NCBI GenBank assembly: GCA_934630855.1
Contig: CAKTWW010000007.1
Coordinates: 1 to 64,000 of the forward strand
Length of the DNA: 64,000 nucleotides
Origin: an uncultured Collinsella sp.
GTDB taxonomy: Bacteria; Actinomycetota; Coriobacteriia; Coriobacteriales; Coriobacteriaceae
Reading direction: 5' to 3'
The notes under the pieces were generated by a model. The model ran no database searches. It saw only the letters and a program-made list of their open reading frames with translations, and had not been told where the DNA came from. Shown here piece by piece: positions 1-7,929 of the stretch (positions are counted from its first letter, which is position 1; every line of letters starts with the position of its first letter). The translations under genes were made by a program, and so were the position numbers.

Positions 1-455
1 CTTGAAGCCTCCGGCAACGGGGGCTTTTCTTTTATGGCACCACCGCATGGATTCGAACCTCGGTCGAGGCGCGAGCGTCAAGAAAACGCGGAGCGTTTTT
101 AGCGAGCGGGCGAGCACGCCGGCAGGCGGGCGAAGCCGGTGCGGATCCGCGCAAGCGGATACGCGGAATCCTATACGCCGCACCAATTGAACTTGAAGCC
201 TCCGGCAACGGGGGCTTTTCTTTTAAGGCGACATCCCATGGATTCGAACCTCGGTCGAGGCGCGGGCGTAAGGAAAACGCGGAGCGTTTTTAGCCCGCGG
301 GCGAGGGCGCCGGCAGGCGGCCGAAGCCGGTGCGGATCCGCGGAGCGGATACGCGGAATCCTATACGCCGCACCAATTGAACTTGAAGCCTCCGGAGACG
401 GGGGCTTTTCTTTTACGTCGGCATCCCATGGATTCGAACCTCGGTCGAGGCGCGA
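1..455 (+). repeat. tRNA-Arg tail-repeat array, upstream part
   Basis: Two full ~190 bp units and a truncated third. Each unit has a Rho-independent terminator (7-34, 198-224, 388-414; GCCTCCG/CGGGGGC stem, GNRA-type loop, T-run), an inverted copy of the tRNA T-arm (GGATTCGAACC), a GC-rich segment with nested hairpins, and a perfect 20 nt copy of the tRNA-Arg 3' end including CCA (166-185 and 356-375, 190 bp apart). The flank after these tails (ATTGAACTTGAAG) differs from the flank after the tRNA at 538 (TTTGAGATCAAAG), so this array probably belongs to another tRNA-Arg gene left of the window. The third unit stops near 455. No protein gene is supported here. Confidence 0.85.
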
Positions 456-496
456 GCGGTTTAATCGGTGCTTCGTAAAATTTTTCAAATTGTTGC

Positions 497-525
497 TTGA
501 CCCATCGAGGGGTCACGTGCATAAT
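497..525 (+). promoter_or_regulatory. Promoter of tRNA-Arg(ACG)
   Basis: TTGACC at 497-502, a 17 bp spacer and CATAAT at 520-525 form a strong sigma70-type promoter. Transcription would start about 6 nt before the mature tRNA 5' end at 538. It shows that this tRNA copy has its own promoter, separate from the repeat array to its left. Confidence 0.75.
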
Positions 526-537
526 AATCCGTGCGTT

Positions 538-614
538 GCGGCGTTACCTCAGCTGGATAGAGGGTCTGACTACGAATCAGAACGTCATAGGTTCGAATCC
601 TATACGCCGCACCA
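538..614 (+). tRNA. tRNA-Arg (anticodon ACG)
   Basis: A full cloverleaf can be drawn. The acceptor stem is GCGGCGT (538-544) with ACGCCGC (604-610), followed by discriminator A and an encoded CCA (612-614). The anticodon stem TCTGA/TCAGA encloses the loop CTACGAA with anticodon ACG, and the T-arm is ATAGG-TTCGAAT-CCTAT. ACG is normally edited to ICG by TadA to read CGU, CGC and CGA. The 20 nt 3' end recurs in the flanking repeats. Confidence 0.97.
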
Positions 615-880
615 TTTGAGATCAAAGCCTCCGGCAACGGGGGCTTTTCTTTTAGGCAAACGCCGCATGGATTCGAACCTCGATCGAGGCGCGGGCGTAA
701 GGAAAACGCGGAGCGTTTTTAGCCCGCGGGCGAGGACGCCGGCAGGCGGCCGAAGCCGGTGCGGATCCGCGCAAGCGGATACGCGGAATCCTATACGCCG
801 CACCATTTGAGATCAAAGCCTCCGGCAACGGGGGCTTTTCTTTTATGTAAGCACCGCATGGATTCGAACCTCGGTCAAAG
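615..880 (+). repeat. tRNA-Arg tail-repeat array, downstream part
   Basis: Directly after the tRNA come a terminator (627-653), a full structured unit and a regenerated 20 nt tRNA 3' end at 786-805 (191 bp after the tRNA's own end), then a second terminator (818-844) and a truncated inverted T-arm near 858-875. Hairpins inside the unit: GCGGGC 691-696 with GCCCGC 722-727, enclosing AAAACGC 703-709 with GCGTTTT 713-719, then ATCCGC 765-770 / GCGGAT 775-780 closed by a GCAA tetraloop. The remaining ~100 bp up to 977 hold only the start region of the next gene. Confidence 0.85.
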
Positions 881-977
881 GGACCATTTCTTATCGACTC
901 GTGTAAGATTTCGAATATGCGCCTCGGTGAGGCCGCGGCGCGCTCTTTCTGTAGGCGACCGATCAGGGTGATATTTC

Positions 978-3419
978 GTGGCAGAGCGTCCGACATATAA
1001 GCTCAAGTTTCTCGATCCCAAAAAGCGCTTTCCGGCTATGCCCGAGCAGCCAGCGGGACGCTCGTATGGCGTGGTCTGGAAGCTCTTTGGCGAGGATCCG
1101 CGTGAATCATGCTATGTCGTCGAATTCGTCGGCAAAAGCCATGTGTCGCTTTTGGGCTACGTGAGCGTTTCGGGTGAGGTCTATAAGGTGGACCGTCCCG
1201 TTAACGAGGCATCGCTGCCCGACGATCCCGACATGCAACTGGTTCTTGACGAGTCCGACTCCAGCATTGGCGAGATCGCAGTGAGGGGTAGCGACGGTAC
1301 GATGCGACCTCGAACACGAGTTGCCGGCTCTCCCGAAGGCGCCATGCGCGAGCAATCCGATCATGAGACATGGAATTCAACCCGCAGCCTTCGCTACGGC
1401 GAATTTATGGCCTCGATGTTTTTGCGTTACGTAATATTTGCCGATTCCGAGAGCGTTGCCGCAAGTGCGGCGGCCGCTGACGGCCTCGATGGGGGAATGA
1501 AAAATGCCGTCGATAAAATCAAGCTTGTAAAACTCCCTGAGCCGGTCGAGGTGCTGCTGGGCTTTGATTCCGCGCCGCTCCCCGATGCCATCGAAACGCT
1601 GCTCTACCGCATTGACCATACAGATAATCCGAGTGGCATCGAGCGCTATGCCGCCGCTTTGATGGGCGAGGTCAATCTGCCTCGTCTGCGTACCATTGCG
1701 GCCAAAACCGAAATGAGCCTGGCGCGCATCGATCGCTCGAGGCTCTTCTACCTCAATTTTGACCGTAGCCTGTTGGACCAAGACGAGATCGATACCCTGC
1801 TTGCCATCGAGTGCCGCTTGAATCGTCTCTCGGGCATCCTTGAGCGTATCGGGGCGGGGCTGGGCCCCGTTGCCTCGTCGCCAAGCTTTGAGGGCTGCTC
1901 GCTTTTTGATCTATGGCATATCAGCAAGACGACGAACGATGTTCCTCACCTGCTCGAAACGCTGTCGAGCGACAACCCGTGGGCCAAGCCGGGGACGGTC
2001 GCATGCCAGCCGGGCGGCGAATGGGACGTCCGTACCCGATTCGCGCGAATCGTAGAGGCGCTCAACGTGGTCACGCGTCTCGACTATACCTATCGGGCCA
2101 ACGTCGCCGATGGCATCATGCTGGTGCGATTTGGCCGCACGGTTGTCGATGCTATGCCGCAGCGCGAATACGACGCTCAAGATGACGCCTGGCGCGAGGT
2201 TGATGAGTCCAAACGCGCAGCATGGGCCGCCGAGCACGATGCGCGCATTGCACTTACGCTCGCGGCGGCCTGCTTTGCTTCGGGCGCCTGCATTGCGCGC
2301 TGCTACGTGCAGATTGCGGCTCCTGATGGCGAGCAGGGCGAACGCGTTGTTGAAACGTACTCCTTTGGCCGTGCGGCCTATCTTGCCGATTGCGTTTCCG
2401 TCGCCAAGGATCTTGAGAGCATGGACATGGATGACATGCCCTGCAAGCATCTGCTCGAGGCATATGAGGCAGATGCGCCGGATATGATTGAGCCAGCGGA
2501 GGTCCATGCCCGCCCGCGTGACGACCATCGTCCATTGCCGTCTGCGCTTCGCGATTTGCTGCTCGCCGATACGGCCGACGAGCTTGAGGTCATGGAAGAG
2601 GACAACGACCCGTATGTCGCCCGTGTCGTCGAGCTGCGCGAGCAATCCAAAGTTGACCGAGCTGGTGCTTTCGAGGGCTTTTCTCGCCTTGTTGAGGAGC
2701 TGGAGGCAAAGTGTGCCGTCGCCGAGCTTTTAGCGACGGGTCCGGTGCAGACCCAGTTCTGCGACAACCAACTGGTGCGTATGGTGCTGCCGGTGATGGA
2801 GGAGGACCGTTGCGTGCGCATTCTGCGCGCGCCCGATGCGCTGTATTTCGCCCAGCACGAGATTTGCAGCTTTTACGCCGAGCAGGAGGACTTTGAGCGC
2901 GCGCTGCCCGAAGTGCGCCGTCTCTACGATTTGGCGCGCTCGTCCATGCAATCTCACTTTGCCCTGATCAATGTGCTGGCACGCCTGGAGCGCTATGACG
3001 AGATTATCGAGGTGGCGCGCCACGGCCTGCGCATTGCCAGCGACCGCCCCTCGATCGGTTACCTGTTCTATCGCCTGGCGTTTGCCTATTGGAACTGCGA
3101 CCAGCTCGAGCTGGCACTGGCATGCTATCGCCTGGTGCCGCGCGGCGAGGAGTCGGGCGGCAGCGCGCAGGAGGAAATGCAGGGTCTTATGAACGAGATG
3201 GGCGTCATCAAGCCGCCCACGTTTGAGGAGGCCGTCGAGACCATCCGCAAGGCGGGCCTTGAGCTGCCACCGGTGCCCGCCGTGACCAATCAACTCGCGG
3301 ATGCCGCCGTGCAACTCGTCGACAACGGGTTCTTTTTCCTAGCACGCGGTTGCATCTATCAAATGTGGCGCACCATGGGCAACGACGAACTCGGCTCCCT
3401 CAACCGCTCGCTGGGATAG
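978..3419 (+). CDS. Hypothetical protein with TPR-like C-terminal region (813 aa)
   Basis: I do not recognise the family. The GTG start at 978 has AGGGTGA 8-14 nt upstream. There is no signal peptide or membrane segment, so it should be cytoplasmic. Residues 1-600 are acidic and mixed, with no motif I can name. Residues about 625-725 consist of amphipathic helix pairs (the stretches around EDFERALPE, ERYDEIIEV and QLELALACY) typical of tetratricopeptide repeats, which usually mediate protein-protein contacts. It stands alone between the tRNA-Arg array and a convergent ATPase gene. Its codon use matches the rest of the window. The reading frame is confident; the function is unknown. Confidence 0.8.
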   Translation: MAERPTYKLKFLDPKKRFPAMPEQPAGRSYGVVWKLFGEDPRESCYVVEFVGKSHVSLLGYVSVSGEVYKVDRPVNEASLPDDPDMQLVLDESDSSIGEIAVRGSDGTMRPRTRVAGSPEGAMREQSDHETWNSTRSLRYGEFMASMFLRYVIFADSESVAASAAAADGLDGGMKNAVDKIKLVKLPEPVEVLLGFDSAPLPDAIETLLYRIDHTDNPSGIERYAAALMGEVNLPRLRTIAAKTEMSLARIDRSRLFYLNFDRSLLDQDEIDTLLAIECRLNRLSGILERIGAGLGPVASSPSFEGCSLFDLWHISKTTNDVPHLLETLSSDNPWAKPGTVACQPGGEWDVRTRFARIVEALNVVTRLDYTYRANVADGIMLVRFGRTVVDAMPQREYDAQDDAWREVDESKRAAWAAEHDARIALTLAAACFASGACIARCYVQIAAPDGEQGERVVETYSFGRAAYLADCVSVAKDLESMDMDDMPCKHLLEAYEADAPDMIEPAEVHARPRDDHRPLPSALRDLLLADTADELEVMEEDNDPYVARVVELREQSKVDRAGAFEGFSRLVEELEAKCAVAELLATGPVQTQFCDNQLVRMVLPVMEEDRCVRILRAPDALYFAQHEICSFYAEQEDFERALPEVRRLYDLARSSMQSHFALINVLARLERYDEIIEVARHGLRIASDRPSIGYLFYRLAFAYWNCDQLELALACYRLVPRGEESGGSAQEEMQGLMNEMGVIKPPTFEEAVETIRKAGLELPPVPAVTNQLADAAVQLVDNGFFFLARGCIYQMWRTMGNDELGSLNRSLG

Positions 3420-3432
3420 GGATGGCTGGCCT

Positions 3433-3515
3433 GCCGTTTCCGCATTGAAAAGCGAACTTGTTCAGTATGGTGAACGGAAATGCCTCCAATTTGTTTAACA
3501 TACTGAACAAAACGG
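3433..3515. repeat. Inverted repeat between convergent genes
   Basis: TTGTTCAGTATG (3458-3469) is perfectly complemented by CATACTGAACAA (3499-3510), with outer CCGTTT/AAACGG arms. It lies between two convergent stop codons but has no T-run of classical terminator form. It may act as a bidirectional processing or termination structure, or be a small insertion. Confidence 0.5.
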
Positions 3516-3545
3516 AAGGTGCGGGGCGGCCTGAACCGAAAACCG

Positions 3546-4970
3546 TCACCCCAGCATCTCTTCGAGTGTAACAAGCTTGACATTGCCGATCGCCGCAGCG
3601 CGGTGGTGGCAGTTATCGGTAAAGCCCTCCTTTGAGAACACGTAGTACCGCTCGATGTGCTCGCCCAAAAGGATGCTGCGTCGCAGGAGCGTATCGAGCA
3701 CGTCAGCGTCCACAGTCTCATTTCGCCATTTGCATTCACCGACGATGAGCCCGCTGTCGATGCTTTCGAACACGATGTCGATTTCTTCCTGCTGCTTTGT
3801 TTGAGGATTGGTTCCCCACCACGTTCCAATTCCTTTGAACAAGACATTCAAGCTGCCGTTAGCTACTTGTTGAGCTAGCCACTGGCGACAAACGTCTTCG
3901 AAAACCGGCCCAACGAACGTTGGGAAATCAGCTTTAATGATCGCGCTTGCGATCTGCTCTTCGAGCCCAACCTCGAGCGCTCCGGCATATTTAGGGACGA
4001 AGCGGTACCAAAAACGAAAGAGGTTATCGCTGATGCGGTAGAAAACCTGACGTTTTTTGGCATTGACTTGAGGCGTTACGCGCTCAACCAGTTGAAGCTC
4101 AGCAAGGGCGTCAAGTAATTGAGAAACTTGCGGGCTGTTGAGGCCAGTGGTATCGGCAATTTCCTTGGGCCGCACGTAGCCGTTGGCAATCGCAGAAATA
4201 ACGGCGTTGTAAATGGCGGGATTCCGCACCTCTTGAAGCAGGTAGTTTTCGGGTTCGATATGCAGGTAGGCGCCCTGGCGCAAGATATACTTGGCAAGAT
4301 TACCCGCTGTCGAATCCGAATCGTCGAACTGACTGAGATACATAGGGATGCCGCCAACGGCCGCATAGAGCTCGACGAGCTTTTGGGCATCGGCCCTCGG
4401 GAGCATTTTCTTGGCATCGAAAACTGAAAAAGGTTTGAGCTTAATCTGCATAGTTCTGCGTCCATACAGGGGACTTTTGTAGCCCATAACCTGATGCTCC
4501 ATAAAGCTCATTGAAGACCCGCACAGGACGAGGAATAGTTTGCTCGATTCGCGATTTTGATCGATGAGAACCTGAAGGAACGATGAGATGCCCGGGTAGC
4601 AGGCAGCAAGATAGGGATATTCATCGATAACGAGAACCAGACGCTCCCTCTGGGCAATCTCGAAGACGGCGGTAAGTGCGCTGCAGATGGAGTTCGTCGT
4701 TGGCTCGGGAGTCATCAGGCCAAAGGCTGGGTCGATTTCCGATAAGGCTTTGTTGAGCAGGCGAACGTTGTCACCGATGGTCGTCTCGAGTGCTGTGAAG
4801 AAGCAGACCTTTGGCTTGTCAGCGACAAAGGTTCTGAGCAGGCTTGTCTTGCCAACGCGGCGACGTCCATAGACGACGGCAAATTGAAAAGAGTCGCTGG
4901 AGTAAGCGGTTTCGAGCTCAGTGAGCTCGCACCCTCGGCCAACAAAAGACGGCATTCGCATCACCTTCAT
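3546..4970 (-). CDS. AAA-type ATPase with C-terminal DUF234 nuclease-like domain (474 aa)
   Basis: This belongs to the prokaryotic ATPase_2/DUF234 family, often seen as solitary genes in gut bacteria and archaea. The N-terminal half has a Walker A loop (GRRRVGKTS, about residues 35-43) and a Walker B segment (LVLVIDEYPYL, about 117-127). The middle holds a winged-helix-like region (around TTGLNSPQVSQLL). The C-terminal part carries a PD-(D/E)XK-like pattern (EEIDIVFES, then GECKW), as in DUF234 members. The biological role of the family is not established; toxin or defence-like roles have been suggested for some relatives. Upstream DNA is very AT-rich with repeated GTTATA blocks. Confidence 0.85.
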   Translation of the reverse strand: MKVMRMPSFVGRGCELTELETAYSSDSFQFAVVYGRRRVGKTSLLRTFVADKPKVCFFTALETTIGDNVRLLNKALSEIDPAFGLMTPEPTTNSICSALTAVFEIAQRERLVLVIDEYPYLAACYPGISSFLQVLIDQNRESSKLFLVLCGSSMSFMEHQVMGYKSPLYGRRTMQIKLKPFSVFDAKKMLPRADAQKLVELYAAVGGIPMYLSQFDDSDSTAGNLAKYILRQGAYLHIEPENYLLQEVRNPAIYNAVISAIANGYVRPKEIADTTGLNSPQVSQLLDALAELQLVERVTPQVNAKKRQVFYRISDNLFRFWYRFVPKYAGALEVGLEEQIASAIIKADFPTFVGPVFEDVCRQWLAQQVANGSLNVLFKGIGTWWGTNPQTKQQEEIDIVFESIDSGLIVGECKWRNETVDADVLDTLLRRSILLGEHIERYYVFSKEGFTDNCHHRAAAIGNVKLVTLEEMLG

Positions 4971-4978
4971 ATAGATAA

Positions 4979-5030
4979 GGTATAACTAATTAAACTATAA
5001 CGAATTAAGGTATGAATTACTATAACAGGA
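4979..5030 (-). promoter_or_regulatory. AT-rich promoter region with GTTATA repeats
   Basis: On the minus strand the block contains three GTTATA(G/C) motifs within about 45 bp and is far more AT-rich than the surrounding DNA. It lies directly upstream of the ATPase start at 4970. It likely holds the -10 region and possibly repeated regulator sites; no clear -35 is visible. Confidence 0.4.
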
Positions 5031-5298
5031 CACCATGCACTTGGGATTCACAAGGCTAGCCATGCCGGGTTAGGTTGGTCTGGCGAATGCAGTCGTGGCA
5101 AAGAGGGCAGAGGAGAAGTTTCTCGCCGTATAATCACATTCATAATTGGTGTTGTGCAGCAGTGCCTTATTTGTCCGGCGGCCTCAAATAATTACCCGCT
5201 TAAAATCTCTTTTAAGGGATAGCCGTTTCACATATCTTGTGAATCAGCAAAGGGATGGTCGCGTACGCGATCGAGAAAAGGGGAAGGGGAGCGATCGT

Positions 5299-6723
5299 AT
5301 GTATTGCCCTCATTGTGGAGCCAAGAACGTCGAGAATGCCAAGTTCTGCTATGCCTGCGGAACGCCGCTGACTCCTGTTGTTGCAGCGCCGGGTGCACCC
5401 GGCGCTTCGGAGACGAGCCAGAGCATGAATCAGGGCACAGCGTTCGAGCAGGGCGTTCCTGCTCCCTCGCAACAGCCGGCAGGCAATCAGGCGTTCCAGA
5501 ATGTTGATTACGCTGCGCCATACGCCGCTCCGACCAATGTGCAGTCCCTGCCTGCCAACTCGAGCGTGGGCTCCAAAATTGCTGCGATTCCCATGAAGCA
5601 AAAGGCAATCATCGGCGGTGTTGCCGCAGTCGTCCTGGTTGCCGTTGTTGTCGTGGTCATGTTCCTGAACAGCGGCCCCTCCAACGGCACAATTGAGCAG
5701 ATCGTGCGCGAGAACGTCTCGACCAAGGACATGAGCACCGGCTCGATGTGGAGCGACGGTAGCGATTACTCCATCAAGTCGGTCAAGGTGCTCAGCAAGC
5801 AAAAGGGCAATATGCAGGGCGTCTCGAGCTATCAGGTCATGGGCGTTAGGATTACCGATCCATACTCCGCAAGGGTCGAGGTCGTCTTTGCCAACGATGA
5901 CTCCGAGGTCACCAAGCAGGGCAATATCAACCTGGTCAAAGCCAACGGCAAATGGGACACGATTTACTTTACGGGATCCGAACTCGATACAACGGGAACC
6001 AAGGTAACCGGGGGCGTCGACGAGAAAAAGGTCATCAAGAATATGGGGACGATTCTGAGTACGGCTGATGCAAACGGCTATTCCATGAGCCTGTCCTCGC
6101 TGTATGACAACGGCGATTTTAAGGTTAAGAAAAGCGACCTTAACTCGGAAAAGGCAACGGATACCGTAAAGATCTCTTGCAAGTCGAGCTCGACATACAG
6201 CGAAAGTAAGGGCACTATCACCGCTAAGTTTGTCTATGGCGGTAATGGTTGGGAACTCAATTCCGTTGATGCGAGCGATGATATCGACAAGGTGAGCTAT
6301 CAGAAGCTCGTGGGAACGTGGACCGGCAAGTTTAAGAGCCAATCAAGTAGCGAGGAATGCTTTGGTGGCAAGGCGAATCCCGTTAAGGTGACGATTACCA
6401 AGGTTGACGATGAGACCGGCGAGGTCGAGGGGACGTTTAGTGGCGTGGCGCATAATCACAAGACGCCCGATAACGCAGAGGATTCCGATGCCGGCGATAC
6501 CGTGCTTACCGATGTTCCGTTCAATATGGTGTTCACGTTTAATTCCTCGTGGTCGTATCCTTCGGATGACTATGAGTGCCCCCAAGACGCAAACGGCAAA
6601 GTGACGTTTTCGCTGAGCTTTGGCGATGATGCCGCCGCAAAGATCAACACGTCCTATCAGCCGAGCAGCATTTTTGATTGGTCGTACTACTACGACACCT
6701 ATACGCTGACCAAGGACAACTAG
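5299..6723 (+). CDS. Zinc-ribbon single-pass membrane protein (474 aa)
   Basis: The N-terminus carries a double zinc knuckle, C3-x2-C6 ... C17-x2-C20 (YCPHCG ... FCYACG), as in the zinc_ribbon_2 family. A low-complexity Pro/Ala/Gln linker follows, then one hydrophobic segment at about residues 103-124 and a ~350 residue, probably extracytoplasmic, beta-rich region without Cys. ATG 5299 is preferred over the longer upstream frame because it starts right at the zinc ribbon, as in its paralogues, and has a GGGGA Shine-Dalgarno. It is the first of five such proteins in 8 kb. Function unknown; membrane sensing or envelope assembly is a guess. Confidence 0.85.
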   Translation: MYCPHCGAKNVENAKFCYACGTPLTPVVAAPGAPGASETSQSMNQGTAFEQGVPAPSQQPAGNQAFQNVDYAAPYAAPTNVQSLPANSSVGSKIAAIPMKQKAIIGGVAAVVLVAVVVVVMFLNSGPSNGTIEQIVRENVSTKDMSTGSMWSDGSDYSIKSVKVLSKQKGNMQGVSSYQVMGVRITDPYSARVEVVFANDDSEVTKQGNINLVKANGKWDTIYFTGSELDTTGTKVTGGVDEKKVIKNMGTILSTADANGYSMSLSSLYDNGDFKVKKSDLNSEKATDTVKISCKSSSTYSESKGTITAKFVYGGNGWELNSVDASDDIDKVSYQKLVGTWTGKFKSQSSSEECFGGKANPVKVTITKVDDETGEVEGTFSGVAHNHKTPDNAEDSDAGDTVLTDVPFNMVFTFNSSWSYPSDDYECPQDANGKVTFSLSFGDDAAAKINTSYQPSSIFDWSYYYDTYTLTKDN

Positions 6724-6744
6724 AGCGATTCATTTAAGACGGAT

Positions 6745-6774
6745 GGCGGCCCTGCGGTTGCATACGGGGCCGCC
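6745..6774 (+). terminator. Intergenic hairpin, weak terminator
   Basis: GGCGGCCC pairs with GGGCCGCC around a 14 nt loop, between the first and second zinc-ribbon genes. There is no T-run, so it may reduce rather than stop readthrough, or protect mRNA. Confidence 0.45.
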
Positions 6775-6794
6775 GCGATGGAGGAGAGACGTCG

Positions 6795-7916
6795 ATGTTC
6801 TGCCCGGTATGTGGAACAAAAGTAGGGGACAACGCAAGATTCTGCACCGGTTGCGGTGCTCCGCTTGACGCGCTGCATCAAGGCGGTTTTGTTGCGTCGG
6901 CGCAAGTGAACCAGGTTGAAAGCGTTAATCCCGCAGGCCCTGCGACCCCGGTAAACTTTGGTTCCCCGGCGCCGGCACCCCAACAACCCAAGCGCTCGAA
7001 TATGCTCGACTTCCTCGTGGAAAAGCGTCAGATCGGCAACCGTCTGGTGCCGACGTTCGCCCTCATCATCGCAAGCTTTATCGCCGCCGCAGGCATCGCC
7101 TACGCTGCATTCATGCTCTACAAGAATGTTGTCGAGCCCCGTATCCAGGAGCCCGTCCAGCAGGAGCAGACGGCGAAAAAGAACAAGGAGCAGAAAGAGG
7201 CTTCAGGGGATGACGATAAGGAAAAAGCAAACAAGGAAGCCCACATTGCCTACGATGAGGTATTAAATCAATACCGTGAGGCATTTGCTGATGGGTCTCT
7301 AACCCAAGGCTATGAAGATAACGGATTCTCATACGACGATGCTGTGGAATCGCCATATTGGACTGATTGCCAGAAAGATTCTAAATACCCCCTGTTTAAT
7401 TACTTTATAGATGTTCAGGGGACTGGCATAACCGTGCAAGGAATGCGCTATCTCTATAGGGATTTAGACGGGGACGGGGTTGATGAACTTTTATTTAGCT
7501 TTGCAGGTGATGATGCGGGGATTAGTAACCCGTCTTCATATGTACTGGCTATTTATACTTTTGAGGACAATCAAGCTAAAGGCCTCGCTGCCGTAACGGG
7601 CTACAGACAATCCATGGAGCTCTGTGCGGACAATGTTATTTGTCAGTGGGGCAGTAGCGGATGGGCAATAAATAGTTGGAACTTCAGCCGATTTGTTGAA
7701 GGACATTTCGAGACCGAGACGACAATGTCGCAGGATTGTGACGTGGAGACGAAGGTTGCAACTGTTGAATGCTCAGGGGCAATTAACGATACAGCGAGCG
7801 ATTCGTTTGAGGGTATCTCGAACAGCGCCGATTTGACCAATTGCAGCGCATTGATCAAAAAAGTTATAGATGCCTATCCGGTTGACACTTCGGCAGCTTG
7901 GCAGCCGTTGATCTAG
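6795..7916 (+). CDS. Zinc-ribbon membrane protein with acidic DxDGDGxDE motif (373 aa)
   Basis: Zinc knuckles lie at C3/C6 and C17/C20. After a Pro-rich linker comes the block ERRQIG/EKRQIG-type plus a membrane segment (about 84-109) that is nearly shared with the gene at 11879. A charged Lys/Glu stretch follows, then an ectodomain with DLDGDGVDE (about 223-231), a calcium-binding-like loop seen in FG-GAP/VCBS or dockerin-like repeats. The second half (from about 7240) is visibly more AT-rich than the first, suggesting a mosaic origin or fast evolution of the exposed domain. ATG has GGAGAG upstream. It is 13 bp from the next gene, so probably co-transcribed. Function unknown. Confidence 0.85.
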   Translation: MFCPVCGTKVGDNARFCTGCGAPLDALHQGGFVASAQVNQVESVNPAGPATPVNFGSPAPAPQQPKRSNMLDFLVEKRQIGNRLVPTFALIIASFIAAAGIAYAAFMLYKNVVEPRIQEPVQQEQTAKKNKEQKEASGDDDKEKANKEAHIAYDEVLNQYREAFADGSLTQGYEDNGFSYDDAVESPYWTDCQKDSKYPLFNYFIDVQGTGITVQGMRYLYRDLDGDGVDELLFSFAGDDAGISNPSSYVLAIYTFEDNQAKGLAAVTGYRQSMELCADNVICQWGSSGWAINSWNFSRFVEGHFETETTMSQDCDVETKVATVECSGAINDTASDSFEGISNSADLTNCSALIKKVIDAYPVDTSAAWQPLI

Positions 7917-7929
7917 CAAGGAGCAAGCC

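Noticed and set aside
139..810. Arg-rich 223-codon open frame across the repeat array
   Set aside because: It runs straight through the tRNA gene, its promoter and several terminators and lacks a Shine-Dalgarno. It recalls the protamine-like Tpr frame in the E. coli tyrT repeats but is best explained by the GC-rich repeats.
1..880. Phage or integrative element att sites
   Set aside because: Direct repeats of a tRNA 3' end are typical of att sites, but units are only ~190 bp with no integrase or cargo, and the tails recur at constant period. A mini-element remains possible and is treated in the findings.
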